Positions 1 to 7,580 of a stretch of 64,000 nucleotides of DNA are shown one piece after another. Source of the DNA: Paenisporosarcina macmurdoensis (GTDB lineage Bacteria > Bacillota > Bacilli > Bacillales_A > Planococcaceae); NCBI RefSeq assembly GCF_042658845.1, contig NZ_JBHSRI010000006.1, positions 1 through 64,000 on the forward strand, given 5' to 3'. Every line of letters begins with the position of its first letter. Within the stretch, counting starts at the first letter, position 1. The translations under genes and the position numbers were made by a program. The notes under the pieces were generated by a model. It searched no databases. It was not told where the DNA came from and saw nothing but the letters and a program-made list of their open reading frames with translations.

Positions 1-1
1 T

Positions 2-106
2 CAAAATGGAGATCTATCTTTTGAACTAAAGGAAGTTATATCTATAGCAAAAGAAACATTAGAAACAATTTCTCCTTTCATAAGGGACTTTAATTTAACT
101 GATTGA
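2..106 (+). CDS. C-terminal end of an unidentified protein (cut by window start)
   Basis: An open frame enters from the left edge and stops at TGA 104-106, giving about 34 residues with a helix-like pattern (..SFELKEVISIAKETLETI..). No family can be named from such a short tail. It is the only plus-strand gene in the first 2.6 kb; the genes that follow run leftward, so a convergent junction lies at about 107-341. That junction holds a structured repeat and no other gene. Confidence 0.45.
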   Translation, partial: QNGDLSFELKEVISIAKETLETISPFIRDFNLTD

Positions 107-158
107 AGTGCTTTTCTTATTCAACTAAGAAATATAAGCTTATTTTGCACCTCACTGA

Positions 159-260
159 TCTTCAACTCAAGCACCCGTTAGCCATCCATGTAGCTCAAAA
201 ATAATATCTACACCACAGATTATGAAAGAATATTACGTTCTTTCATGGGAGTTGAATAAG
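159..260 (-). repeat. Long-form cassette repeat (copy 1)
   Basis: Read on the minus strand it starts CTTATTCAACTCCCATGAAA, contains TGTGGTGTAG and GAGCTACATGGATGGCTAAC, and ends GGGTGCTTGAGTTGAAGA. The outer ends pair (TTCAACTCCC with GGGTGCTTGAGTTGAA) and an inner stem pairs the two halves around ATGAAAG/CTTTCAT. It lies 3' of the minus-strand gene at 342-890 and in the same orientation. Other copies are at 26326-26424, 29866-29962, 31009-31110 and 31804-31901. Confidence 0.8.
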
Positions 261-341
261 CATTAGGAATCTTTTCACAAAAAATAACTTTTATATTAAG
301 CTTTTTCTTGGAGTAAAGCACCTACAAATAAATAGCTTTTC

Positions 342-890
342 TCATCCAAATTCTAAGTAAATCCCATTTCTTAAATTTTCTTTGCCTTCTTTGAGTATTT
401 CTCTAAGGAAATTATTAAGGTCATCGTATGATTTAATAACTTTTTTTGTTTTAAAATCCATTTCTAATATATTTCCATCAATATCAATAACGTAATATGC
501 ATTTTTCACAATGGAATCACCAAAAATAAAATGAGTCTGTGGTGTTCGTTTTCTTCGGTATAAATCTTGCATATTATCAAGTTCTATAGGTGTCATTATT
601 TGTTCTTCTATGCTAAAACCTTTATATGTATCGGGGCTTTTTCCTGCTATCCTTAATAAATCAAATAAATAGCAACCATTGTAAAAGTTTAAAAATTCTT
701 TGTATTGAGGAGGAAACTCTTGCTTTAGCTCTACTTCAAAGTGAGCAATTAATTCTTTGGATAATGGAGGTTGTAAGTGGGTATGCCATCTACCTACACC
801 TAAATCACCCAATAAAATCGTATTAGTACGTAATTTCTTCTTATCATCTCTGTATATTTCACTAAGTTCCTGACCTATAAAATCGAACAT
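342..890 (-). CDS. SMI1/KNR4 (SUKH)-like protein
   Basis: A 182-residue soluble protein. Residues around 40-75 (PPLSKELIAHFE... FPPQYKEFLNFYNG) match the SUKH pattern of an amphipathic helix, a P-x-x-Y-K-x-F-L helix and then the NG turn. SUKH proteins are often immunity proteins for polymorphic toxins or their orphans, but many have no known role, so immunity is only a possibility here. The frame can begin at GTG 899, but the GAAGG ribosome site (902-906) would then be too close; ATG 890 sits 11 bases from it and is preferred. No toxin gene is adjacent. It is the last gene of a leftward run of small accessory genes. Confidence 0.6.
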   Translation of the reverse strand: MFDFIGQELSEIYRDDKKKLRTNTILLGDLGVGRWHTHLQPPLSKELIAHFEVELKQEFPPQYKEFLNFYNGCYLFDLLRIAGKSPDTYKGFSIEEQIMTPIELDNMQDLYRRKRTPQTHFIFGDSIVKNAYYVIDIDGNILEMDFKTKKVIKSYDDLNNFLREILKEGKENLRNGIYLEFG

Positions 891-923
891 TAAAAACACA
901 ACCTTCGTTTGTTATTGTGAGAT

Positions 924-958
924 CTTGTTCAAGTAATCAGCCGCGTTAGTTCAACAAG
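924..958 (-). repeat. Short-form cassette repeat
   Basis: On the minus strand it reads CTTGTTGAACTAACGCGGCT, then GATTACTTGAACAAG: a nearly perfect inverted repeat with arms CTTGTTgAA/TTgAACAAG. It separates the small membrane-protein gene (1019-1210) from the SUKH-like gene. A second, weaker palindrome around GAAGTAAAGCACCC (about 980-1000) follows it. Confidence 0.7.
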
Positions 959-1018
959 CACAAGGCTTCACCCCTAAATGAAGTAAAGCACCCTTTATTA
1001 AAGTTTATCTAAGATGAT

Positions 1019-1210
1019 TTAGGAAAAGAAAGATAAAATAGGGAACAAAACAAGTAATACCACTATACTTAGAATCAAAGTTGATAAAATATCTTTTTTC
1101 CAAGTGTTATTTTGTGGATAACGGTTGTTCAATCTTTGGAAACCGAGTAGAAAACCCCACCAAATCAATAAACTTAATAAAAATTGACTAATGTTATCAT
1201 AAAGCAACAA
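1019..1210 (-). CDS. Small two-segment membrane protein, unknown
   Basis: Sixty-three residues with two hydrophobic stretches (about residues 8-24 and 41-61) joined by a basic loop with NNRYPQNN. It probably spans the membrane twice. The start is TTG 1210, placed by a strong AGGAGGA about 7 bases upstream. No family is recognised. It is one of a row of leftward small genes, each followed by an inverted repeat, here at 924-958. Confidence 0.5.
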   Translation of the reverse strand: MLLYDNISQFLLSLLIWWGFLLGFQRLNNRYPQNNTWKKDILSTLILSIVVLLVLFPILSFFS

Positions 1211-1322
1211 AACTCTTCCTCCTTTAAAACTAACCTACAATTTTACTTTAATACGTTCGCAAGATAAAACGGTTCCAATTTTATATAAATTTTCCATCCT
1301 AAATAAACAAAAATCTATTATG

Positions 1323-1358
1323 CTTGTACAACTAAACTGCCGCTTTAGTTGAAGAACT
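1323..1358 (-). repeat. Short-form cassette repeat
   Basis: On the minus strand: CTTCAACTAAAGCGGCAGTT, then TAGTTGTACAAG. The arms CTTcaACTAAA/TTTAGTTgtACAAG pair around a GCGGC centre. It begins 7 bases beyond the stop codon of the GNAT gene at 1365-1787 and has the same polarity as the other copies. Confidence 0.7.
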
Positions 1359-1364
1359 CTCAAA

Positions 1365-1787
1365 TTACTTATGTTGTTTAAAGAAAATTATCTCTGGATC
1401 TCTTTCGTCTAAATTTTCAACAAATCCACTTTGTATAAATCCATTTGCTTTAAATACTTCTTGCATTCTTTTATTTGATTTATTGGTAGAAGAGAATATT
1501 TTCTTAGTTGGCGATATGCTTATAAAAGATTCTATAAGGGAAGTTGCATATCCTTTTCTTCTTTCAGCCGGTTTAACTATTATCAAAGATATAAAGCTAC
1601 AATCAAAGAAATTAGTATCAAAAATTAAAAATCCTACCAATGTAAACTCATTTTTAAAAGCAATACATCGTCCTTCCTCAATTGCTTTTTTTATGTAATT
1701 TCGTCTGCTATCACTACCTATTACTTCTCTATCAATATTCACTAATTCATCTAAATCGTTTAATCGAGATTTAACCATAGATTCCAT
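1365..1787 (-). CDS. GNAT-family N-acetyltransferase
   Basis: A 140-residue protein with the acetyl-CoA-binding motif A of the GNAT fold, I-V-K-P-A-E-R-R-K-G-Y-A-T (about residues 70-83), and a C-terminal motif-B region in which a helix precedes KANGF (about 110-115). The substrate cannot be inferred. ATG 1787 is preceded by AAGGGG at suitable spacing. It sits in the leftward array of small accessory genes and shares no operon partner of obvious function. Confidence 0.75.
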   Translation of the reverse strand: MESMVKSRLNDLDELVNIDREVIGSDSRRNYIKKAIEEGRCIAFKNEFTLVGFLIFDTNFFDCSFISLIIVKPAERRKGYATSLIESFISISPTKKIFSSTNKSNKRMQEVFKANGFIQSGFVENLDERDPEIIFFKQHK

Positions 1788-1830
1788 ATTAAAGTGCCCC
1801 TTATTGAAAATTCGACTTTATTAAACCATT

Positions 1831-1920
1831 TTCTTCTTCAACTAACCTGCTTACGTTAGTTCAATAAGAAAAAGAGCTACCTAGGGCAGTTCAATGATCT
1901 TCGACTAAAGTACCCGTTTG
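1831..1920 (-). repeat. Composite cassette repeat (two palindromes)
   Basis: On the minus strand the element opens with GGGTACTTTAGTCGAAGATC, passes through TTGAACTGCCC and closes with CTTATTGAACTAACGTAAGC, AGGTTAGTTGAAGAAG. The right-hand palindrome is nearly perfect. The left part overlaps the stop codon of the gene at 1905-2222. The same composite layout is seen on the plus strand at 31423-31507 and 26647-26739. Confidence 0.7.
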
Positions 1921-2222
1921 TCCGTTAGATATAAATCTAACTGGGTAAATACTTCATCTATTTTTTCTTTATTTAATTCTATTCCCTCCACTTTTTTATC
2001 CAAGTTTTCAAAAATATCTTCCCAATCCTTTTTTGTCTTTATTTCCACAAATAATTGCCCTCTATCATTTATAAATCTTATCAATCCCTTAGTGTAGTTA
2101 AATTTATACAATAACAAGAAATTGCCAAATGCTTTTTCATCATAACTTTCGTCTATTAATACCAGTTCGTATTTTTTCTCGTCCCTAACTTTCTCCTTTA
2201 TTAACTCATAAAAATCTTTCAT
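1905..2222 (-). CDS. Hypothetical protein, 105 aa
   Basis: A small soluble, charged protein (MKDFYELIKEKV... then a strand-rich middle FLLLYKFNYTKGLIRF and a helical end). The mixed alpha/beta, acidic pattern resembles small immunity or SUKH-neighbour proteins, but no signature supports a family. ATG 2222 has GGGGT about 7 bases upstream. Its stop codon overlaps the left edge of the composite repeat at 1831-1920, so the repeat supplies its terminus. Confidence 0.5.
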   Translation of the reverse strand: MKDFYELIKEKVRDEKKYELVLIDESYDEKAFGNFLLLYKFNYTKGLIRFINDRGQLFVEIKTKKDWEDIFENLDKKVEGIELNKEKIDEVFTQLDLYLTDKRVL

Positions 2223-2262
2223 TAGCTGACCCCATTTTTATAAATAAAGAATTATGTAAATC

Positions 2263-2297
2263 TCTTATTGAACTAACCTGCCCCTTTAGTTTCAGAA
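2263..2297 (-). repeat. Short-form cassette repeat
   Basis: On the minus strand: CTTCTGAAACTAAAGGGGCA, then GGTTAGTTCAATAAG. It lies 33 bases after the stop of the small gene at 2331-2525, same polarity. A further degenerate copy (AACTAACCTGCTGCGTTACG on the plus strand, about 2552-2571) lies upstream of that gene and closes the block. Confidence 0.7.
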
Positions 2298-2330
2298 GAA
2301 AAAGAGGCTTATTCTTGAAATAGCATATTA

Positions 2331-2525
2331 CTACGAAGCCTTATTTTTTCCTAGCTTTTGTGCGATATAAATTAGTAAAGTAATAATTGCCACGTTTTGG
2401 ATACTGACAACAATAATAGCCACCATATCTTCTTCGTTTGTAGTTGCACCAGTTATAAGCCCTACTAAATTAAAAACAATGAATGACAAAATAAAAAGTC
2501 CAATAAAGATGCCCGTATATTTCAC
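2331..2525 (-). CDS. Small two-segment membrane protein, unknown
   Basis: Sixty-four residues with two transmembrane segments (about 4-26 and 34-55) and a short basic C-terminus (KLGKNKAS). The start is GTG 2525 behind an AGGGGGG ribosome site. No family is recognised. It is the first gene of the leftward block; a degenerate repeat lies between it and the tgl gene, which runs the other way. Confidence 0.5.
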   Translation of the reverse strand: MKYTGIFIGLFILSFIVFNLVGLITGATTNEEDMVAIIVVSIQNVAIITLLIYIAQKLGKNKAS

Positions 2526-2691
2526 TCTAATCCCCCCTAATTTAAATTCATAACTAACCTGCTGCGTTACGAGTCCTATTAAAGGCCAACTTCCACCTAT
2601 TTTATTTTTTGTGATAGCTACACATTAAACGGTTCTTGAATATGCTAGGTAAGAATGTAAATTAATAATCGAAATTGGAAAGAGGTATAGT

Positions 2692-3510
2692 ATGATTCAA
2701 CTATCGGGGATGCCCTTTCAACAAGGTGACCTGTGGCCGTCTGGTAGTATGGAACGGATGATTATTCAACGGATGATTGAAGATACAGTCGTTTACTCGT
2801 ATCAATTCAAAGATGAATTATCTTTTGAGCTTAAGTTACGAAAAAATATTATCGTAAGTGCAAGAGCTATGAGTCAAAGCGATGTGCGGTTTGAAAGGTT
2901 TTTAAGTTCCCGTTGTAATCCTCAATACTGGCAATTGACGAGTACCGGCGGATTTTTGCTGCGGCAGGGAGTAAAGCCATCTGACGCGATTCAGGATATC
3001 TACATGAACAGTTCACAATATGCGTTTGAATGTGCCACTGCAATGCTCATTATCTATTACCATGCGGTCCTAAACGTTTTAGGCGAATCCTTATTTAATC
3101 AATATTTTCAAAATATCTATTTATACGGCTGGCATGCTGATCCCGACCTTGGAAAAACCGTCATTTATACAACTCATTTTCTGCCTGGAGATGTCGTCTA
3201 TTTTGAAAATCCAGACTTCCATCCACAAACCCCTTATTGGAGAGGAGAAAATGCAGTTGTTCTAGGAGATGGTACGTATTTTGGGCATGGGATAGGAATA
3301 AAGACGGCTGAACAAATGATTGATACGCTGAATCAAACGAGAATGCCAGGGGCAAATCAATCAGCCTATCTGACAAATACAGTAGCAAGACCGTCATTCA
3401 ACCATTTGGCGGAACTTTCGCTAGGGCAACTTGGGTATTCGGTTCATCAATACCAATATATCGTCCACCATAACGAAAGTTCGGTTCCAATTGATCGATA
3501 TGTGTTCTAA
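2692..3510 (+). CDS. tgl: Protein-glutamine gamma-glutamyltransferase (spore-coat transglutaminase)
   Basis: A 272-residue protein that aligns throughout with Bacillus Tgl. The catalytic cysteine is Cys114 in Y-A-F-E-C-A-T-A, followed by the hydrophobic IIYYHAVL helix. The conserved GENAVVLGDGTYFGHGIG block lies at about 183-200. Tgl forms epsilon-(gamma-glutamyl)lysine bonds between coat proteins during spore maturation, so the organism is very likely a spore former. In Bacillus it is transcribed by SigK in the mother cell; I could not identify a convincing SigK promoter here. ATG 2692 follows GAAAGAGGT. It stands alone. Confidence 0.93.
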   Translation: MIQLSGMPFQQGDLWPSGSMERMIIQRMIEDTVVYSYQFKDELSFELKLRKNIIVSARAMSQSDVRFERFLSSRCNPQYWQLTSTGGFLLRQGVKPSDAIQDIYMNSSQYAFECATAMLIIYYHAVLNVLGESLFNQYFQNIYLYGWHADPDLGKTVIYTTHFLPGDVVYFENPDFHPQTPYWRGENAVVLGDGTYFGHGIGIKTAEQMIDTLNQTRMPGANQSAYLTNTVARPSFNHLAELSLGQLGYSVHQYQYIVHHNESSVPIDRYVF

Positions 3511-3514
3511 ATAT

Positions 3515-3710
3515 TTTAACATTAATATCCAATAAATCTTCTTAAAATCAACACTTCTATTAGCATCGAAGTTCACATGCCAAATTTGCACACTGACAAT
3601 AACTTCTGTCAACCTGTTAAAAGGGGTGCTAATTTACCCTTAATTCGGTTTAAAACCCTTACAAATCAACAAAAAAGGGCAGTCCAATTCAGGTGCGAAT
3701 TGGGCTGCTA
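3515..3710 (-). repeat. ~190-bp dispersed element, copy 1 (minus orientation)
   Basis: Read on the minus strand it contains, in order, a terminator-like hairpin (CCCAATTCgcacctGAATTGG, then CTTTTTTG), TTAAACCGAATTAAGGGTAA, ATTAGCACCC, TGACAGAAGTTATTGTCAGT and ATGCTAATAGAAG, ending near ATGTTAAAAT. The same blocks in the same order occur on the plus strand at 28572-28765, so the two copies are inverted relative to each other. No protein frame is conserved between the copies. Confidence 0.8.
3671..3709 (-). terminator. Rho-independent terminator inside the dispersed element
   Basis: On the minus strand GCAGCCCAATTC pairs with GAATTGGaCTGC and is followed by CCTTTTTTG. It faces away from tgl, so it would stop leftward transcripts rather than the tgl message. 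Confidence 0.6.
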
Positions 3711-3731
3711 ATTGGTGTGATAATTTAGTTT

Positions 3732-3938
3732 TTGTACTGGAAAACAGACCCCCTTACAAGTTTAGCTGCTTTTTCTTTTGAAATAGTTCTACTAATAATG
3801 CGTGTTGAACTTTACATAAAGAGTCTATTTTTAAGTAATGTTATGTTTTACAATGACAATATTATCTCTACTGTAGCGAGGATACTATTAGAAGTTGTGG
3901 TCCTGATTAACCTAATAGCTGTCTCCTTAAAGCTTTAA
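3732..3938 (+). other. Doubtful small open frame with hydrophobic segments
   Basis: A 68-codon frame from TTG 3732 with hydrophobic stretches but no ribosome site. It lies in the 500-base gap between tgl and the Ena-like gene, whose remaining content is the dispersed element and a terminator. It may be a gene remnant. I list it so that the gap is accounted for; I do not call it a gene. Confidence 0.15.
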
Positions 3939-3971
3939 TATGATAGGGGACAATGAAGAAAAGAATGAATT

Positions 3972-4010
3972 AAAAAAGGCATGCCAAATTACTTGGACAT
4001 GCCTTTTTTG
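3972..4010. terminator. Bidirectional terminator
   Basis: AAAAAAGGCATGcC pairs with GgACATGCCTTTTTT around an AAATTACTT loop, A-rich on one side and T-rich on the other. It lies 8 bases beyond the stop of the Ena-like gene (minus strand). Confidence 0.85.
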
Positions 4011-4017
4011 TTTGAAA

Positions 4018-4413
4018 TTACTCAATTTCAAACGTGTACGTTGCTTGGAACTTGAAAGAACCAGTGTAAACTTGACCAAAACCGAAAACTGAAACGCGTG
4101 TTACATCGTCATAAATAAACGACAAAGAAGAGTTTGCTAAAATTGTTCGCGTAACGTTGCCAGAACTTCTTTCAAAGATGACGTTAATTCCATCATTGCT
4201 GAAGTTTTCAATCGTACCAGCTAAAACAACTGGTATTGAATTTGGTTCTACATCAAAAATAATGTTAGCCACAGTGTTAGACACACCTGCGAAAGGAACA
4301 CAATTTTCGAAAGTCAATGTTTTCAAGCGATCATTTTCTGGTCTATTTGGGCACTTACATTCACAGCGGCTGATAAAACCTAAAGGTTGAGAGTGGTTAT
4401 TTTTACAAGACAT
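4018..4413 (-). CDS. Ena-like endospore appendage subunit (DUF3992-type candidate)
   Basis: A 131-residue protein with a short Cys-rich N-terminal arm (Cys3, 17, 19, 21 and 38) followed by an all-beta region (about 45-131) made of alternating short strands: VVLAGTIENFSNDGINVIF, then SGNVTRTILANSSLSFIYDD, VTRVSVFGFG and FKFQATYTF. This matches the plan of S-type endospore appendage (Ena) subunits: a Cys-bearing connector, then a jelly-roll ending in a V-S-V-x-G-x-G strand and an aromatic C-terminus. The call rests on that resemblance and on the nearby spore gene tgl. A strong AAGGAGGTG lies before ATG 4413. It is a single gene closed by the terminator at 3972-4010. Confidence 0.5.
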   Translation of the reverse strand: MSCKNNHSQPLGFISRCECKCPNRPENDRLKTLTFENCVPFAGVSNTVANIIFDVEPNSIPVVLAGTIENFSNDGINVIFERSSGNVTRTILANSSLSFIYDDVTRVSVFGFGQVYTGSFKFQATYTFEIE

Positions 4414-4626
4414 CTATTTTCACCTCCTTTATTAATAGAGTATGAGATTCGAACAGATATTCTTGGGCTTCTTGTAAAAAATAGAGGAACAAAACTCACA
4501 ACTAGATTTCAATCTATAAATAAGTAAAGGAATGGTAGTGATGGGCGATTGATACTTTAAAATTTTCCCCAACAAAAAAAGCCCTTTCCAGGACTCTTTA
4601 TTACTTGGTGAGGCGCTTACACGTTA

Positions 4627-5106
4627 TTAAATTCTTAAATCTCCAATTTTCTCTATAAGTACCCTCCATGTATCTTTTGTTCTTTTACATCTGAGAAACT
4701 CATCGATACACCAGAAAAGACTAGAAGAAAGAACGGCGGTAATAAAAAAGATATTGTCTAACAAACTTTTGATGTTAGAAAATAATAGATCGCTTTCCAA
4801 CTGAGAAAAAAACAAAATTTGCATTAAAACAAATGAAACGGCTAAGAAGAGATGAATGAATAATGTTGACATCCATCTAATCGGCCCTTTTAATTTTTTG
4901 GTAACTACATCAGACAGTATTGAAGATGGTAATCCATAAAACAAAAGAATAGGGAGTAAATACATACCCATGAAGAGGACAAAGCCTGATTGTTCAATAG
5001 AGAAATAAATGATCATAACAAAGACACAAGACACGATAGCAGAAATGATTTTTCTAATGATCAATAGCCTCGCCCCAATCATTATTTGTTTAACGAACCT
5101 TGCCAA
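4627..5106 (-). CDS. Hypothetical integral membrane protein
   Basis: About 159 residues with four predicted membrane segments (around 20-38, 44-62, 80-100 and 116-134) and a basic C-terminus (LRCKRTKDTW). No family is recognised. The frame opens at TTG 5106 and an ATG lies at 5082; neither has a clear ribosome site, so the start is uncertain. It is transcribed away from the MEDS-domain gene across a 230-base gap that holds only AT-rich sequence. Confidence 0.5.
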   Translation of the reverse strand: MARFVKQIMIGARLLIIRKIISAIVSCVFVMIIYFSIEQSGFVLFMGMYLLPILLFYGLPSSILSDVVTKKLKGPIRWMSTLFIHLFLAVSFVLMQILFFSQLESDLLFSNIKSLLDNIFFITAVLSSSLFWCIDEFLRCKRTKDTWRVLIEKIGDLRI

Positions 5107-5340
5107 TTAATGAAAAAGTGATGTCTAAGTAACTTACTAATATCTTGAACTCTAGCAACATTAGGTCTTGGTAATAATTGCACTCACAAAACAAACGTAG
5201 ATACACTATACCAACATGGATTCACCTGTTATTCTTAGAAAAGATACCATCAAAATTCGGGTCAATTAGACTATTCTTAGATATACTATGAATAAAAGCT
5301 AGACTGGATAATGGGTCTTTAAATTTCTTGGAGGTGAAAT

Positions 5341-5898
5341 ATGGACACTCTTTACAAAACAGAACTAGAGAAAATCACTAAGGGACATATTTTTTATCGA
5401 TTCCAGGATGAAGAAGCTTACTTAAAGAACTTAATTTCTTTTATATTGGCTGGTATTGAAAACAAGGAACAAATATTAATTATAGAGAATATGAGAAATC
5501 TCCCTAAAATAAAAGATAAGATTGATATGTTGATTAGTGATGAACAACAAACGTCTATCCGCTTAGTAAATAATTTTGAGTATTATTTATCAAAGGGTGA
5601 TTTTCATACACCCACGATTCTTAATTTTTTCCAAAAAGATCTCTCTGCTCTAAAGAATCTTAATACCTCGATTCGTACATGGGCTCATGTCGAATGGACA
5701 TCATCTGAGCCAGATACTGAGTTACTAAAGGAATTTGAATCCACAGCAGATAAATTTGTATTAAAAGAAGATATGCTATCAGTTTGTGCATATTCATCTA
5801 GTCATCTAACTTCAACTATGAATATCGCTCTTGAACAGCTTCACAAATATGTTCTGACTGATGGCTCACTATCAGTATCGTCTTTGTATAATAGATAA
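5341..5898 (+). CDS. MEDS-domain protein (DcmR-like sensory domain)
   Basis: A 185-residue single-domain protein. Residues about 14-170 follow the MEDS pattern: a GHIFYRFQDEEAYLKNLISF helix after G-H, IENKEQILIIEN with a buried strand, and a later T-W-A-H-V-E-W block. MEDS domains are ligand-sensing RecA-like folds first noted in DcmR; in Bacillales many are stand-alone and linked to signalling. No DNA-binding or kinase domain is attached here. ATG 5341 follows GGAGGTGAA. The message ends at the terminator at 5921-5953. Confidence 0.65.
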   Translation: MDTLYKTELEKITKGHIFYRFQDEEAYLKNLISFILAGIENKEQILIIENMRNLPKIKDKIDMLISDEQQTSIRLVNNFEYYLSKGDFHTPTILNFFQKDLSALKNLNTSIRTWAHVEWTSSEPDTELLKEFESTADKFVLKEDMLSVCAYSSSHLTSTMNIALEQLHKYVLTDGSLSVSSLYNR

Positions 5899-5920
5899 GC
5901 TTTCAACATACAATAATATA

Positions 5921-5953
5921 AAGTCAGGGGGTTAATTTACTTCCTGACTTTTT
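5921..5953 (+). terminator. Rho-independent terminator after the MEDS gene
   Basis: AAGTCAGG and CCTGACTT form the stem and TTTTT follows. Confidence 0.8.
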
Positions 5954-5975
5954 GGTATGTAGTTGAAGTAATCTT

Positions 5976-6392
5976 TCAGTCTTGGCGTGGTAATACATCT
6001 TCCCAAAAGTCTATTGCTTCCTGGATATCATAGGTTTTTAAAACGATCCCTTTATGGTCAAAGATAATAAAAACAGGCGTTTTTTCAATATCTAATTTCG
6101 GATATTTAGTTTGAGTATAGATCAACTCATAATATATATGCTTTTTTGTTATCCTACTATTGTTAAATGATTCCGGCCATTCAATATAATACGATCCGTT
6201 TTCTTCTTTTCCTGCATCTTCACCCCATATAAGAAAAAGTGAATACTCACCTTTGTTGTCTGGCAATAGATTATGATAAGTAGCAGATTTGGCAGTGAAA
6301 AAAACAATGAGGATTATTGAACAAAAGAACATGACTAATAAAAAAGATTTAGGAATAACAGACACCCCCCAATTATCTATGAATCCATTCAT
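5976..6392 (-). CDS. Membrane-anchored protein with redoxin-like C-terminus
   Basis: Up to 138 residues: an N-terminal transmembrane anchor (about 15-35), then an extracytoplasmic domain ending in K-T-P-V-F-I-I-F-D-H-K-G-I-V-L-K-T, which looks like the central strands of a thioredoxin-like fold. No CxxC is present, so it would not be a disulfide enzyme. The frame overlaps the preceding GNAT gene by 20 bases. The first ATG lacks a ribosome site, while GGGGGG sits inside the frame at codons 8-10, so the true start may be a later non-ATG codon. It is the last gene of a three-gene leftward group. Confidence 0.45.
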   Translation of the reverse strand: MNGFIDNWGVSVIPKSFLLVMFFCSIILIVFFTAKSATYHNLLPDNKGEYSLFLIWGEDAGKEENGSYYIEWPESFNNSRITKKHIYYELIYTQTKYPKLDIEKTPVFIIFDHKGIVLKTYDIQEAIDFWEDVLPRQD

Positions 6393-6918
6393 CTTTTAAG
6401 ACACCAAAAGTGGTTCTATCAAGGTATTCACCATGTAAGATTTCATGGTTTCGTATTCTTCCTTCTTCCTTAAAACCCAATCGTTCAGGAATTGCTTTGC
6501 TCTTAATATTAGTAGTCGCCATGTTTATTTCTACTTTATTTAGGTGTAAATCGGTAAGTGCGTGTTCGGTGAATACTTGACATGCCTTAGTCGCTAATCC
6601 GTATCCTTCAAAGTCTTTTCCTAGCCAATAGCCAATCTCAGTTTTGTGATTGCCCCGATCAACATACAAATAGCCGATTGAACCTGCAAGTTTCCCTTTA
6701 TACCAGATGCCTGCCCAAAAACCATTACTAGAAGCAAATCTATTTAGAGACTTTTGAATAAACATTTCTGTATGTTGAACTTCAGTTGTGAATGCAGGGA
6801 AGGCAAGCCACTTTCCGATACTCTCTCGATTTGCATCGATTAAGTTAAATAATTCTTCCGCGTGTCTAGTTTCTAAAATAGATACGTAAGTATTTGAATC
6901 AATAATAGCTTTAAACAT
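6373..6918 (-). CDS. RimJ/RimL-type GNAT acetyltransferase
   Basis: A 181-residue protein of the RimJ/L branch: N-terminal ETRHAEELFNLIDANRESI, the EIGYWLG strand, then D-F-E-G-Y-G-L-A-T-K-A (acetyl-CoA loop, about 110-120) and the C-terminal SKAIPERLGFKEEG. These enzymes acetylate N-terminal amines of proteins or small amines; the substrate is unknown. ATG 6918 lies one base after the stop of the upstream lipoprotein gene and is preceded by CTGGGGGC, so this start is preferred over an upstream in-frame ATG and translation is probably coupled. Confidence 0.8.
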   Translation of the reverse strand: MFKAIIDSNTYVSILETRHAEELFNLIDANRESIGKWLAFPAFTTEVQHTEMFIQKSLNRFASSNGFWAGIWYKGKLAGSIGYLYVDRGNHKTEIGYWLGKDFEGYGLATKACQVFTEHALTDLHLNKVEINMATTNIKSKAIPERLGFKEEGRIRNHEILHGEYLDRTTFGVLKDEWIHR

Positions 6919-6919
6919 G

Positions 6920-7486
6920 TTAGCCCCCAGAGTCAACGTAACCTTGCAAGATTTCATTTATTTTTTCTGTGCTTGTTAATATTTCAATAGATGTTTCCTT
7001 TTCAACAAATCTATTGGAGCCACCACTATTAACTATTTTTGATAATCTAATTAATTCATTTGATGTTTCTTCGTTTAGGACTAAACCATTTTCACGTATT
7101 TCTCTGAGTAATAACTTGACGTTCGAAATGAGTTCCGCAAGTGGATCACGCAATTCTGGATTCAACAAGTTTTCATAGATTTCATCAGTCATATTGGATT
7201 TAGTGAAGACAGCTTCACTAGCGGGATTTTGTCTGAGTAGAAAGCCATCGATTCTCCCAGCAACATATTGTTCATTACGTTTCTTGCTATTTATCTCATC
7301 TAGAATGGTGGTGAATTCAGACATAAACATGGTCATTTCTGAACGAAAAGCATTATCGTGTGCCGCAGTTAACCAATTTTTATATTCATCGACTGAGTTA
7401 GCTTCTTTGGTTTCTTTGTCAAAAGAACACCCCGCTATTAAAATACTTAAAAGGAATATAAGAAGCAATGAACTGATTTTTTTCAT
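6920..7486 (-). CDS. Putative lipoprotein
   Basis: A 188-residue secreted lipoprotein: MKKISS, a hydrophobic stretch and the lipobox L-I-A-G-C with Cys20 as the lipidated residue. The rest is soluble and largely helical (YKNWLTAAHDNAFRSEMTMF and similar), with no recognisable enzyme motif. ATG 7486 is preceded by GGATGGTGA; an ATG 12 bases further up lacks a ribosome site. It heads the group lipoprotein, GNAT, anchored protein on the minus strand. Confidence 0.6.
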   Translation of the reverse strand: MKKISSLLLIFLLSILIAGCSFDKETKEANSVDEYKNWLTAAHDNAFRSEMTMFMSEFTTILDEINSKKRNEQYVAGRIDGFLLRQNPASEAVFTKSNMTDEIYENLLNPELRDPLAELISNVKLLLREIRENGLVLNEETSNELIRLSKIVNSGGSNRFVEKETSIEILTSTEKINEILQGYVDSGG

Positions 7487-7580
7487 ATTTTTCACCATCC
7501 ATTTTAATTAGGATATCATCGATAAAATAGCAACAATCCATTCAGGTGTGTATGGGAAAGTCATGTCTTCCTGAATTGTG

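Noticed and set aside
3421..3612. Minus-strand 63-codon frame inside the 190-bp element
   Set aside because: The other copy of the element has a stop at codon 8 of the same frame, so the frame is not conserved; it also runs into tgl antisense.
3732..3938. Small hydrophobic protein gene
   Set aside because: No ribosome site or recognisable family; kept only as a doubtful open frame in the feature list.
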